Shown piece after piece: positions 56,517 through 64,000 of a stretch of 64,000 nt of DNA; position 1 is the first letter of the stretch, and each line of letters begins with the position of its first letter. The stretch is from JAVBQG01 sp031549185. GTDB taxonomy: Bacteria; Synergistota; Synergistia; Synergistales; Synergistaceae. A program made the translations under genes and the position numbers. The notes beneath the pieces were generated by a model. That model searched no databases. It was not told the origin of the DNA and saw only the letters and a program-made list of their open reading frames with translations. Location: assembly GCA_031549185.1 (NCBI GenBank), contig JAVBQG010000058.1:1-64000 (forward strand), written 5' to 3'.

Positions 56517-59500
56517 ATGTTCAAAGATATTGTAAATCATCCGGATTATCATAACCGGCATGAGGAAATCCAAAATGTTGAGCACGTAGCCATTCTTGCC
56601 GGCCGCGATTGGCAGTCGGCAGAGGAGAACGAGATACAGTGCATCACCGACGACAAAATAAGAGCTCTCGGCTATTCCCTTTACATCGACGGCACGATCA
56701 TCGAGGGGTGTGACATCACACTGGACACCGGAATGAAGGTCGCCCACCTTGCCGGAGGACGGGTCTTCATCGCTGGACATGTCCGCGAGGTAGCGGCGGC
56801 CACATTGAGTATTCCCGCTGATGAGGAAACTGTCGAGATCGGGATTTGGAAAAAGTCGAAGATCCTGACCGAGCATGAAAATAACATCCTGCTCAATCCC
56901 GCCGTCGGAACGCCTGGATATCTGCAGCCCGGCGCATATCGGGTCATAACGACCGCCGAATGGGGGTTGAACCTCGACAACCTGAGCATGCCCTTCTACC
57001 CCATCTACACCATCTCCGGTGGCGAGATCGTCTCGCAGATCATCCGGGAGAAGAACCAGGACTACCTCGACGCGCTGGCCAGATACGACCGCGACAGCCA
57101 CGGGCATTACGTCGTGGAGGGGCTGCGCGTTACCGCTCTCGCGAACGCCAATCCGGAGGACGACGGGAAGAAACAGACCTACTCGATCTCCCAGGGGCTC
57201 GCTCATATCCACGGGTACGAAGCGCGCCTGACGCACTCCGTCCGCCTGGTCGTCTCCGAGGACGCGGATCTCTACGACGTCGTTTCGGAAGCTCATCAGT
57301 TCGAGGACGGCGGAGAGGGCGGGGATGTCATCCCGGTCCATCAGACGCCGATCGAGTCCATCAAGAGCGTCCGCGTCACGAAAGAGAAGACCGTTACCCT
57401 CACGCACGGCAGCTACACCGGTTGTTCCGACTCGCTGCCGGACACCTCGGTCATCAAGATCGTAAAGGTCGATCAGGGCGGTTACGTGTATGCCTCAAAC
57501 ACGTATCGCCTCGACGCCAACAAGGTCAACTGGGAGGTGGAGGGCGACGAACCGGCGCCGGGCAGTACCTACACCGTGACCTACCACTACCGGACCAACG
57601 TAACGCCGGATTCGTCGGACTATACCTCCCTGACGCTCTCCGGGCTGGTCGACGGCTCGCTGGTGGAGATCGACTACTCGTACCGTATGCCGCGGCGCGA
57701 CATCATCGTCATGTACCGCGACCGCTCGGTGACCATGGTCAAGGGCATCCCGCACCGCTACTCGCCGGTGTTGCCATCGACGCCGCCCGGCGCGATCTGC
57801 CTGGCGACGGTCGAACAGACCTGGACGGGGTTGCCGGTCGTAAAAAACATGGCGATTCAGGCTGTGCGGATGGACACGCTGATGGAGATGCGCACGGCGA
57901 TCAAGGATCTCTACCAGCTCTCCGCGATCGAGCGTCTAAAGGTCGACGCCATGCTCTCGGCGCCGTCCTCGGCGTTCGGCGTGTTCGTGGATCCCCTGCT
58001 GGACGATGACATGCGGGATAAAGGTACGCCGCAGACGGGCGCGGTCATCGATCAGCAGCTGATTTTGCCGCTCGACATTGATATCTTCTCTCTGCCTGGA
58101 TCTAAGATATTGACCCTCGATTACGAGACGGACGTACTTGCGGAGCAGACGATGCACACCAAATGCATGCAAGTCAATCCTTACATGGTATTCGACCCTC
58201 TGCCGGCGCAGGTAAAACTCGATCCCGCGATCGATCGTTGGACAGACGAGATCGTCAACTCCATCTCTTCCGGAACGGCCGGATCGACCACTGAGGAAAA
58301 CGCGGAAGGAACTCTCCGGACAATTCAAGTCGAGATCTCGGCCGTTGGGTTCGGCCCGGAGGAGCCGATCCGGGTATTCTTCGATGGACTAGAAGTCCCC
58401 TGTTCTGCGACGAAAGCGGACGCAGACGGTTGCTTTGACGGCACGATCACCGTCCCTCCTGACATCCCAACGGGGAGCAAATTGGTGCTTTTACAGGGAA
58501 ATCACACGCAGGGTTCGGCAACCTTCACGGGGATTCGGACGGTTGTGACCAGGACGGTCATCGCGCGTGAGTCCTCAGGCGGAGGGGCAGAGGCTCTGGC
58601 AGCTCGCGAGGCGTTCTGGGCGGCTGAGCGAGCCTGGGAGCAGCTGATGAGCAAGGATCCCCTCGCTCAGACCTTCGTCCTCTCCGAAAGCCGGCATATC
58701 GCAGGGATCGATTTCTGGCTATGCAAGAATGGCAGTTCGCCCGTTCGAATCGACATCCGAGAGGTTGAACTCGGCTTCCCTACGAAGAGCGTTATCACGA
58801 CCTGCGTGGTTCCGTCAACGCGACTCAACGAAAATTCCTTCAATCGAGCTCTTTTCGACATTCCCGCACCATTGACCGCCGGTGTCGAGTATGCGGTCGT
58901 CCTGATGACCGATACGGCGGAACACGAGGTCGGCATCGCGGAACTCGGCGACTGGGATCCCGAGACGGGCTGGATTCGAGCGCAGCGATATACCGGAGGC
59001 GTGCTGCTCTCGAGTTCCAACAATTCGACCTGGACCGCACACCAGGGGGCGGATTTGACCTTCCGGCTGCTGGGCGCCGTGTTCGAATCGGATGCGGCCA
59101 AAAGAGTCGAGATCGGAGAGTACGACCTCACGGATGTAACGGACCTCTTGCCGATGGCGGAGCTGGCGCGAACATCAGCCGCCACCGACGCCACCTTTGT
59201 GCTCGAGAAGGGGGGTACGGAGGTCTTGCGCGTGCAGGCCTGGCAACATCTGCTGCTTTCCGCTCCGCTTGACGGCCTGTACAAGGTGTTTCTGGAGCTC
59301 TTCGGGAACAGGCATTTCTCTCCCATCTTCGGTCGCGATCCGCAGCTGGTGACGGGCAAAGTCCAGACGACCGGCGACTACGTCAGCCGCGCCTTCAAGT
59401 GCGGGACGGGCAAGAGGGTCATGGTTACGGTCGACGCGATCACGCCGGGGACGTCCACGATCGACGTCTACGTCCTGACCGCCGACGGCGTATGGACAAA

Positions 59501-59663
59501 GGCGGATCTCGACGAGGCCGATCCCCTCGGCGACAACTGGTCCCGGCAGTTCTACTACGTGCCCTGCGACCGAGCGGAGACGAAGATCAAGATCGTTCTC
59601 ACCGGCGACGCCGCCTCCCGGCCGCGCGTGAAGGACATCCGGGGGGTGATTCTGAGTGCATGA
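56517..59663 (+). CDS. large tail fibre protein, DUF4815
   Basis: 1048 residues. The N-terminal 600 residues match DUF4815 (KDIVNHPDYHNRHEEIQNVE, VEGLRVTALANANPEDDGKK). The rest consists of several beta domains (LAQTFVLSESRHIAGIDFWL, LTAGVEYAVVLMTDTAEHEV). It is the main adsorption structure, encoded as a single chain. GGGGGAGG precedes the ATG. Confidence 0.8.
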   Translation: MFKDIVNHPDYHNRHEEIQNVEHVAILAGRDWQSAEENEIQCITDDKIRALGYSLYIDGTIIEGCDITLDTGMKVAHLAGGRVFIAGHVREVAAATLSIPADEETVEIGIWKKSKILTEHENNILLNPAVGTPGYLQPGAYRVITTAEWGLNLDNLSMPFYPIYTISGGEIVSQIIREKNQDYLDALARYDRDSHGHYVVEGLRVTALANANPEDDGKKQTYSISQGLAHIHGYEARLTHSVRLVVSEDADLYDVVSEAHQFEDGGEGGDVIPVHQTPIESIKSVRVTKEKTVTLTHGSYTGCSDSLPDTSVIKIVKVDQGGYVYASNTYRLDANKVNWEVEGDEPAPGSTYTVTYHYRTNVTPDSSDYTSLTLSGLVDGSLVEIDYSYRMPRRDIIVMYRDRSVTMVKGIPHRYSPVLPSTPPGAICLATVEQTWTGLPVVKNMAIQAVRMDTLMEMRTAIKDLYQLSAIERLKVDAMLSAPSSAFGVFVDPLLDDDMRDKGTPQTGAVIDQQLILPLDIDIFSLPGSKILTLDYETDVLAEQTMHTKCMQVNPYMVFDPLPAQVKLDPAIDRWTDEIVNSISSGTAGSTTEENAEGTLRTIQVEISAVGFGPEEPIRVFFDGLEVPCSATKADADGCFDGTITVPPDIPTGSKLVLLQGNHTQGSATFTGIRTVVTRTVIARESSGGGAEALAAREAFWAAERAWEQLMSKDPLAQTFVLSESRHIAGIDFWLCKNGSSPVRIDIREVELGFPTKSVITTCVVPSTRLNENSFNRALFDIPAPLTAGVEYAVVLMTDTAEHEVGIAELGDWDPETGWIRAQRYTGGVLLSSSNNSTWTAHQGADLTFRLLGAVFESDAAKRVEIGEYDLTDVTDLLPMAELARTSAATDATFVLEKGGTEVLRVQAWQHLLLSAPLDGLYKVFLELFGNRHFSPIFGRDPQLVTGKVQTTGDYVSRAFKCGTGKRVMVTVDAITPGTSTIDVYVLTADGVWTKADLDEADPLGDNWSRQFYYVPCDRAETKIKIVLTGDAASRPRVKDIRGVILSA

Positions 59664-60567
59664 CGACAGGACCGTAAAACGAAATTATCCCCTGCCGCAC
59701 CCCGACAACGCGCTCGATGAGGATGTCGCACGGCTGCGGGAATCGATGACGGCCATCGACGAAGACGTGCAGGGCGTTCTCGACGGACAGGAGCAGACGC
59801 GCGGCGCGGTCGCCGAGGCGCTGGAGGGTTTCGACCGGCTCGTTCAGGGATTCGGCGAGACGCTCGAGCAGGGGCTGGGGGGAAAGTCCGACACCGATCA
59901 CCGGCACCGGCACGACGAGCTGACGGAGGTCGAGGGCGGGCAGAAGCACCTGACCGAAGAGCAGCACGGCGCGTTGCCGGAGAACCTCTCCCCGACGAAC
60001 AAATTGGTCGCGGAGGCGCGGGTCGTGGCCGTACTCGACTTCGGGTTGGACACCGGAACAAGTGGGGCGAAGATCCCGACCAACCTCGGCAACGTGGTGG
60101 CGGTGCAGGGGCTCGGCCTCTTTCGCTACGACCCCGAGGCGACCGATCCCGTCGACGGCGAGACCTGTATCCTGCCGGCGGCGGAAGGGGGACAGGATGC
60201 CCCACCCGGCCGCTGGCTTCTCCTGCTGCCCGACGCGGATCTGCTCTTTTCGCTCTCGCGGAGGGAGTTGAGGAACCTCGAGATGGAGACATCCGCCAAA
60301 TATCTCCGCGCAAGCGCAACCCTGACCTGGGGCAGCCTCACCTCCTACGGAGGTGCGCAGGAGTTGGCGATCCCGGTGGCGGGGGCGAAGGTTGGCGACG
60401 CGGTGGTTGTGTCGCCGCCCGCGGCGGGGCTTGCGGCCGGGCTTGCTTTCTACGGCTACGTCTCGGCCGCGGGCACCGTGAGCGTGCGTTGCCTCAACCT
60501 CAAGAACACCGCCCAAACCCCCGCCGCCGCTGTGTGGGGCGTGACCGTACTTGCAGAGGAGGGATGA
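59656..60567 (+). CDS. tail fibre protein
   Basis: 303 residues. A helical or coiled start (DEDVARLRESMTAIDEDVQG) is followed by a GKSDTDHRHRHDELTEVEGG hinge, common in trimeric fibre shafts, and a beta C-terminus (KVGDAVVVSPPAAGLAAGLA). It overlaps the previous gene. GTG start. Confidence 0.65.
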   Translation: MHDDRTVKRNYPLPHPDNALDEDVARLRESMTAIDEDVQGVLDGQEQTRGAVAEALEGFDRLVQGFGETLEQGLGGKSDTDHRHRHDELTEVEGGQKHLTEEQHGALPENLSPTNKLVAEARVVAVLDFGLDTGTSGAKIPTNLGNVVAVQGLGLFRYDPEATDPVDGETCILPAAEGGQDAPPGRWLLLLPDADLLFSLSRRELRNLEMETSAKYLRASATLTWGSLTSYGGAQELAIPVAGAKVGDAVVVSPPAAGLAAGLAFYGYVSAAGTVSVRCLNLKNTAQTPAAAVWGVTVLAEEG

Positions 60568-60569
60568 CA

Positions 60570-61787
60570 ATGATCAAGACATACAGGCTCCGCAATCTGC
60601 TCATGGGAGGAGGGGCGACGGGGGAGGAACTCGACGAGATCCTCTCGCTGCGAGATTATCAGGGTGCGATGTACGACCTCTGCAACGACCGGCGGTGGAT
60701 GCGCGACATCGCCAAATCGCCGCTCGCCGTGGAGACGCTCTGCAACTCCGCGCTCGCCTTGAAGATGATCTGGGAATCCGACAACGCACAGCCGGCCCTG
60801 TGGGCCGAAAAGAGGGCGCAGCGATTTATCGTCCTGTCGGATGTGGCACTCGGAGTTGATGCGGTTCGCGCATCCGTTGCGAACAAGTTGATCTCGACAC
60901 CGTGGAACGTCGATTCGTCGCAGACCGCGGTAAAAAACGCGGTGGCGATGTGCCGCGCACCGGAGTTGGGCGTGACGGTCGCCGTCGGCACAGGAATCTC
61001 CTACAGTACGGATGGCGGCAGCACGTTCCACAAGACCAATATAAACACTTCCGGATACACGGATGTCTGCTGGTCCCCTGAGAAGAGACTCTTTCTTGCT
61101 GTAGCCAGCAGTAAAATCGCGACCAGCACGGACGGAATCACTTGGATTGAGAGAAATGGGCCAGGTGCCATAGACTCAATCTGTTGGTCAAGAAAGTTCG
61201 GGAAATTTGTTGGCTATTATGGGCCTTATACCAAGGTGTATGCGAGTACGGATACACTCGAGTGGGAAGAACAGTCGACAACAGGCGGCACTTCAGGGTA
61301 TCCGTTTACATCTCTATCCTGGTCTGACGAGACGGAGTTATTCTCGGCTGTATGTGCCAACCAGCTTCATGTTAGCCCAAACTATGTGGATTGGAGTAAC
61401 AAGGGTACCGGCGGTCACAGCGGAACTATAACAGGGGCGAAGTGGATTGACCGGTTGCGCCGTTATGTGGTCATATACTCCGCCTCCCCGTACGTAAGAA
61501 CCAGCCTCGATCTCAGCACGTGGATAACACCGGAAGGACAACCGGCGACATCCGGCCTTCAATACAAGTACATCTGCGATGCACCGGAACTCGGAGTGCT
61601 TGCGATAGCCGGAACCGGTAGCCCCCTCGCGACACCGGACATGAGGACGTGGACCACGATGTCCTTCTCTCCAAGCTCGAATCCCACGTGGTATGGGCTC
61701 TGCTGGGATCCGAGTCGGCGGCGGTTTGTGGGAGTGGATGGGGGATCTGCCCAGAAGGTCATGACCACGCATAGCTGGGAGGCCTGA
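60570..61787 (+). CDS. beta-propeller tail protein (putative receptor-binding)
   Basis: 405 residues. A helical N-terminal 100 residues (EELDEILSLRDYQGAMYDLC) anchor a beta-propeller of about six repeats, each with a W-x-x-xx-F-x-x-V strand and an ST-D-G-x-x-W turn (ISYSTDGGSTFHK, KIATSTDGITWIER, YASTDTLEWEEQ). This is the kind of domain used to bind surface sugars. Bases of about 61080-61460 are more AT-rich than the ends, a sign of domain exchange. The ATG at 60570 follows GGAGGG. Confidence 0.65.
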   Translation: MIKTYRLRNLLMGGGATGEELDEILSLRDYQGAMYDLCNDRRWMRDIAKSPLAVETLCNSALALKMIWESDNAQPALWAEKRAQRFIVLSDVALGVDAVRASVANKLISTPWNVDSSQTAVKNAVAMCRAPELGVTVAVGTGISYSTDGGSTFHKTNINTSGYTDVCWSPEKRLFLAVASSKIATSTDGITWIERNGPGAIDSICWSRKFGKFVGYYGPYTKVYASTDTLEWEEQSTTGGTSGYPFTSLSWSDETELFSAVCANQLHVSPNYVDWSNKGTGGHSGTITGAKWIDRLRRYVVIYSASPYVRTSLDLSTWITPEGQPATSGLQYKYICDAPELGVLAIAGTGSPLATPDMRTWTTMSFSPSSNPTWYGLCWDPSRRRFVGVDGGSAQKVMTTHSWEA

Positions 61788-61789
61788 CG

Positions 61790-62335
61790 ATGGCGTACAT
61801 ACTTTATTCGAAGGAGCACGGGCCGCTCGCGCTGGTCGAGGGGTCCGTGCTCGAGGCGCAGTTACAGGAAGGGGAGATAGCCATCCCCTGCGAACCTGAC
61901 GCCGACGTCAACGACCGCGAGCGGTGGGAGATCGAGGCCGCGTATATGGTCGAGCAGTACGCGCCGTCGCTCGAACTCGCGCAGGCGATGAAGCGGGAGG
62001 AGTTGGTGCGCACCCGCGACGTAATCGTCGAGAGGGGATTTCTCTACAATGGGCACGTCTTTCCCATCGGGCCGGACATCCAGGTCACGATGCTGATGCA
62101 GTTCACGGCTTCGCAGGTGATGCCCGCGCCGAGCTACTCGTGGAAGGACATCGACGGGCTCTACAGAACAATCGGCGACGTGACGAAGTTTCAGACCTTC
62201 ATGACCATGGCCCTGATGTACGGACAAAGCCTCTTCGCGCGAGAGGAGATGTTGCAAACGCTGGTCAACAGCGCGGGGAACATCGAGGCGGTCGCGGCGA
62301 TTGGTTGGGACACGGTACCGGATGGGCCGGTGTAG
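61790..62335 (+). CDS. DUF4376-like tail protein
   Basis: 181 residues. The C-terminal half (VERGFLYNGHVFPIGPDIQV, SWKDIDGLYRTIGDVTKFQT, LYGQSLFAREEML-like) matches DUF4376, a helical domain in fibre-assembly and fibre-base proteins. The start lies two bases after the propeller gene, so it may be its assembly helper. Confidence 0.65.
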   Translation: MAYILYSKEHGPLALVEGSVLEAQLQEGEIAIPCEPDADVNDRERWEIEAAYMVEQYAPSLELAQAMKREELVRTRDVIVERGFLYNGHVFPIGPDIQVTMLMQFTASQVMPAPSYSWKDIDGLYRTIGDVTKFQTFMTMALMYGQSLFAREEMLQTLVNSAGNIEAVAAIGWDTVPDGPV

Positions 62336-62356
62336 GAAAAACAAATAACAAACAGG

Positions 62357-62382
62357 GCGGCTCCTTCGGGGGCCGCTATTTT
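62357..62382 (+). terminator. intrinsic terminator after the fibre genes
   Basis: GCGGCTCC-TTCG-GGGGCCGC followed by TATTTT. It closes the tail operon. Confidence 0.7.
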
Positions 62383-62399
62383 GATGGGAGGCGGTTACT

Positions 62400-62753
62400 G
62401 TGGAGTTGCTGATGTTGGTTCTGGCGATCGCCGCGTGTCTGGTCGTCCATGAGGGCGGCCATTTTATTTCGGCGAGGATTTTCGGCCATACGCTTTCTTT
62501 TCGTTTTCAGTGGGGTTTTCTTCTCCGGAAACTTCCCGTTCCTCGTTTTACCTGGGACATGCCCGAGATGGAGCTGCGAAAGCAGCAGATCATCGCGGCC
62601 GCGGGGTTCGGGTTGGAATTTCTTGCTGGCGCTGCGCTGTTTTTGACCGGCTTGGCCTTTGCGCCGTTCTACGGCGGCGTGGCCGTCGCGCACCTCGTCC
62701 TGTACAGATTCTACGCCGGCGAGGAGAGCGACTTCAAATGGTTTAAAATATGA
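62400..62753 (+). CDS. small M50-like (site-2 protease-like) membrane protein
   Basis: 117 residues with a first transmembrane helix that contains VVHEGGHFISARIFG (H17, E18, H21), the intramembrane HExxH of site-2 proteases. A second hydrophobic segment, AGFGLEFLAGAALFLTGLAF, follows. The third ligand motif (LDG) of full-length enzymes is missing. It could be a minimal protease or an inactive relative. GTG start. It stands where lysis genes often lie. Confidence 0.6.
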   Translation: MELLMLVLAIAACLVVHEGGHFISARIFGHTLSFRFQWGFLLRKLPVPRFTWDMPEMELRKQQIIAAAGFGLEFLAGAALFLTGLAFAPFYGGVAVAHLVLYRFYAGEESDFKWFKI

Positions 62754-62824
62754 TTTGAGTGGCGGTAATGTCATCTGCATGATATCATTGATCCAAAGAT
62801 ACCAACATACTGGGGGTGACTAAA

Positions 62825-63910
62825 TTGCAGGTTGATATGCATTATTACGGCACCTACGCATTGGCACTGGCGGCAGGGATACCAAACGAAGAAGCGGAGA
62901 CCGTGGCATACGCTGCTCAGTTCGTCGACGACGCGACAAGTAAGGACAGCGAGGTCAACAGGCATGACGGAGGTCTTCTCGTTGGTTTCACCACGGCGCA
63001 TCACACACTCGAATGCGCTCTGCCCGAAAACAAAGATCCAATCTACCAGCGCAAGGTATGGGTCCCCTGCCACTTCGTTCCCGGAGGAGAGGGCAAAAAC
63101 CTTGAGGAGCGAAGTCTATGCCAAAAAAACAGCCCGATTGCGCGAGAGATGATGCAAAATCATGTCAATGTCGCGGCGACCGGAAAGCCCTTTGGTCTTG
63201 AACTTCTTGGCATGGCCGTGCATGCCTACATGGATACCTTTGCTCACTACGGTTTCACGGGCTTTAGTTCGAAGTTCAACAAGATACGGAGTGATAGTTT
63301 AAAAGTACATCCAAAAGAAAAAGCGGAGGAGAAACGGTTGCTTGATAAGATTGCCAAGGCTGTCAGCGACAAGGTCAACCTGTGCATGAGCATACCGAGC
63401 GCCCTTTTTTCGATCGGGGCGGAGACATTCTCCGGGGATTTGGGACATGGTGGCGTTCTGTCGCTCCCGGATCATCCGTACTTGAAATGGGAGTTCGAAT
63501 TTTTGCACGATCGGCCGGGTAACGGAAGTCGATCCGTGCGCAACAATCTTGAGGATTACCTGGTGGGGTGCAAAGAGACGCACGCTTTTCTTTGCGATTT
63601 CGCAAAAAAGCGCTATGCAGATGCGAAGCCGACTCCGTTTGAAGAAATGGAAGAGAGCGTACGGAAGATTCTCTCGACTGAAGGGGATAAAGTCACGCGT
63701 GCCAACCGCTGGAAGCAGTCGGGTCTCATCCCTGATAACGCAAAATATGCATCCGAGACGTGGGAACGGGAAAAAGCAATGTTTGACGAGTATATTCCAT
63801 CGGAGAAGGGAATCGGCACACACGTCTACAGCTTCCATCAGGCTGCGGCATATCATCGTTATTACATGCTGAAAGACCTTCTTCCCGCTCATGGATTAGC
63901 AGTGCATTAA
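62825..63910 (+). CDS. DUF6765 family protein
   Basis: 361 residues. The start QVDMHYYGTYALALAAGIPN, then YAAQFVDDAT and GMAVHAYMDTFAHYGFTG, is the DUF6765 pattern, with conserved His and Asp residues that recall zinc-dependent phospholipase C-type helical folds. The TTG at 62825 gives the family N-terminus and is spaced well from GGGGGTG; the GTG at 62816 lies in that site. A cargo gene by position; function unknown. Confidence 0.65.
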   Translation: MQVDMHYYGTYALALAAGIPNEEAETVAYAAQFVDDATSKDSEVNRHDGGLLVGFTTAHHTLECALPENKDPIYQRKVWVPCHFVPGGEGKNLEERSLCQKNSPIAREMMQNHVNVAATGKPFGLELLGMAVHAYMDTFAHYGFTGFSSKFNKIRSDSLKVHPKEKAEEKRLLDKIAKAVSDKVNLCMSIPSALFSIGAETFSGDLGHGGVLSLPDHPYLKWEFEFLHDRPGNGSRSVRNNLEDYLVGCKETHAFLCDFAKKRYADAKPTPFEEMEESVRKILSTEGDKVTRANRWKQSGLIPDNAKYASETWEREKAMFDEYIPSEKGIGTHVYSFHQAAAYHRYYMLKDLLPAHGLAVH

Positions 63911-63945
63911 GAATTTCACGCGCACGAACTTGATGTGGCAAACGA

Positions 63946-63980
63946 GCGGCTCTCCCTATTTGGGAGGCCGCTTTTGTTTT
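63946..63980 (+). terminator. intrinsic terminator
   Basis: GCGGC-TCTCCC pairs with GGGAGGCCGC across a short loop, followed by TTTTGTTTT. It ends the DUF6765 transcript. Confidence 0.75.
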
Positions 63981-63993
63981 TTAGGAGGTGAAC

Positions 63994-64000
63994 ATGTGGA
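63994..64000 (+). CDS. 5' end of the next phage gene, cut by the window
   Basis: An ATG follows an ideal TAGGAGGTGAAC ribosome binding site; only two codons are visible. By position a lysis gene (holin or endolysin) is likely, but that is a guess. Confidence 0.5.

Larger units (their letters stand above)
6640..64000. mobile_element. contractile-tailed prophage inserted in comM (right end outside the window)
   Basis: One continuous phage-type layout runs from here. It has an integrase at the left junction, an accessory block, a repressor switch, replication genes, terminase, head, contractile tail and fibres. The visible part is about 57 kb and includes no right attachment site. Lysis genes are not recognised and may lie beyond 64000. 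All expected structural genes appear intact, so the element could be inducible. Confidence 0.9.

Overview
The window is high-GC bacterial DNA. About 6.6 kb of host chromosome at the left end is followed by roughly 57 kb of an integrated, contractile-tailed prophage that runs off the right edge. The host gene order (signal peptidase I, RbgA GTPase, RNase HII, FliK-like protein, FlhB-tail homologue, YraN, ComM) resembles that of Synergistota; this assignment is an inference from synteny and protein character. There was no database search.

Host part (1-6640). The start of one gene leaves the left edge on the minus strand. Then come tRNA-Val(CAC) with a good promoter and terminator, a 53-residue zinc-ribbon protein and an ArsF/ArsG-like thioredoxin plus CcdA-type membrane pair. 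The tightly overlapping plus-strand operon lepB-rbgA-rnhB-fliK-like-flhB-like-yraN-comM follows. comM is cut after about 290 codons by the prophage.

Prophage left arm (6.6-16.2 kb, minus strand). A large serine recombinase sits directly at the attachment junction, and its reading frame continues into antisense comM. Next is an accessory block, much of it AT-rich: a pentapeptide-repeat/K+-channel-like fusion, a secreted ComEC-like metallo-beta-lactamase, a class III cyclase-like protein, an ImmA-like protein with a broken zinc motif, a DUF2283 protein, two DUF3467-like paralogues, small exported proteins and a SHOCT protein.

Control region (16.2-20.5 kb). Two divergent regulator modules of the same design lie side by side. 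The first is a normal phage immunity switch: an HTH-S24 repressor facing a small XRE protein, with three 19-bp operators. The second has the same layout, but its leftward gene joins an XRE DNA-binding domain to a SEFIR (TIR-like) domain and a long C-terminal region. Two GCAC-N4-GTGC operators lie between its divergent genes. I regard this HTH-SEFIR module as the best candidate for an undescribed system.

Replication region (20.5-33.2 kb, mostly plus strand). Small early genes precede a DUF2800 nuclease, a DUF2815 ssDNA-binding protein, a family A DNA polymerase, an HNH-like homing endonuclease, a VirE-type primase-helicase, a VRR-NUC nuclease, an SNF2 helicase, a possible sliding-clamp-like protein and a DUF5664 protein. 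A gene-free AT-rich stretch behind the primase carries ordered GTTAAG/CTTAAC repeats.

Late region (33.2-64 kb). Four 23-bp tandem repeats precede the terminase genes. Packaging and head genes resemble the PBSX/skin-element type, and one head protein carries a C-terminal zinc-metalloprotease-like domain. The tail is contractile: sheath, tube, a chaperone pair joined by a probable -1 frameshift at T TTT TTC, tape measure, hub, spike, PAAR-like tip, gp25, J, I and fibres. A small M50-like membrane protein and a DUF6765 protein follow. The last gene begins seven bases before the window ends, and the right attachment site is outside.
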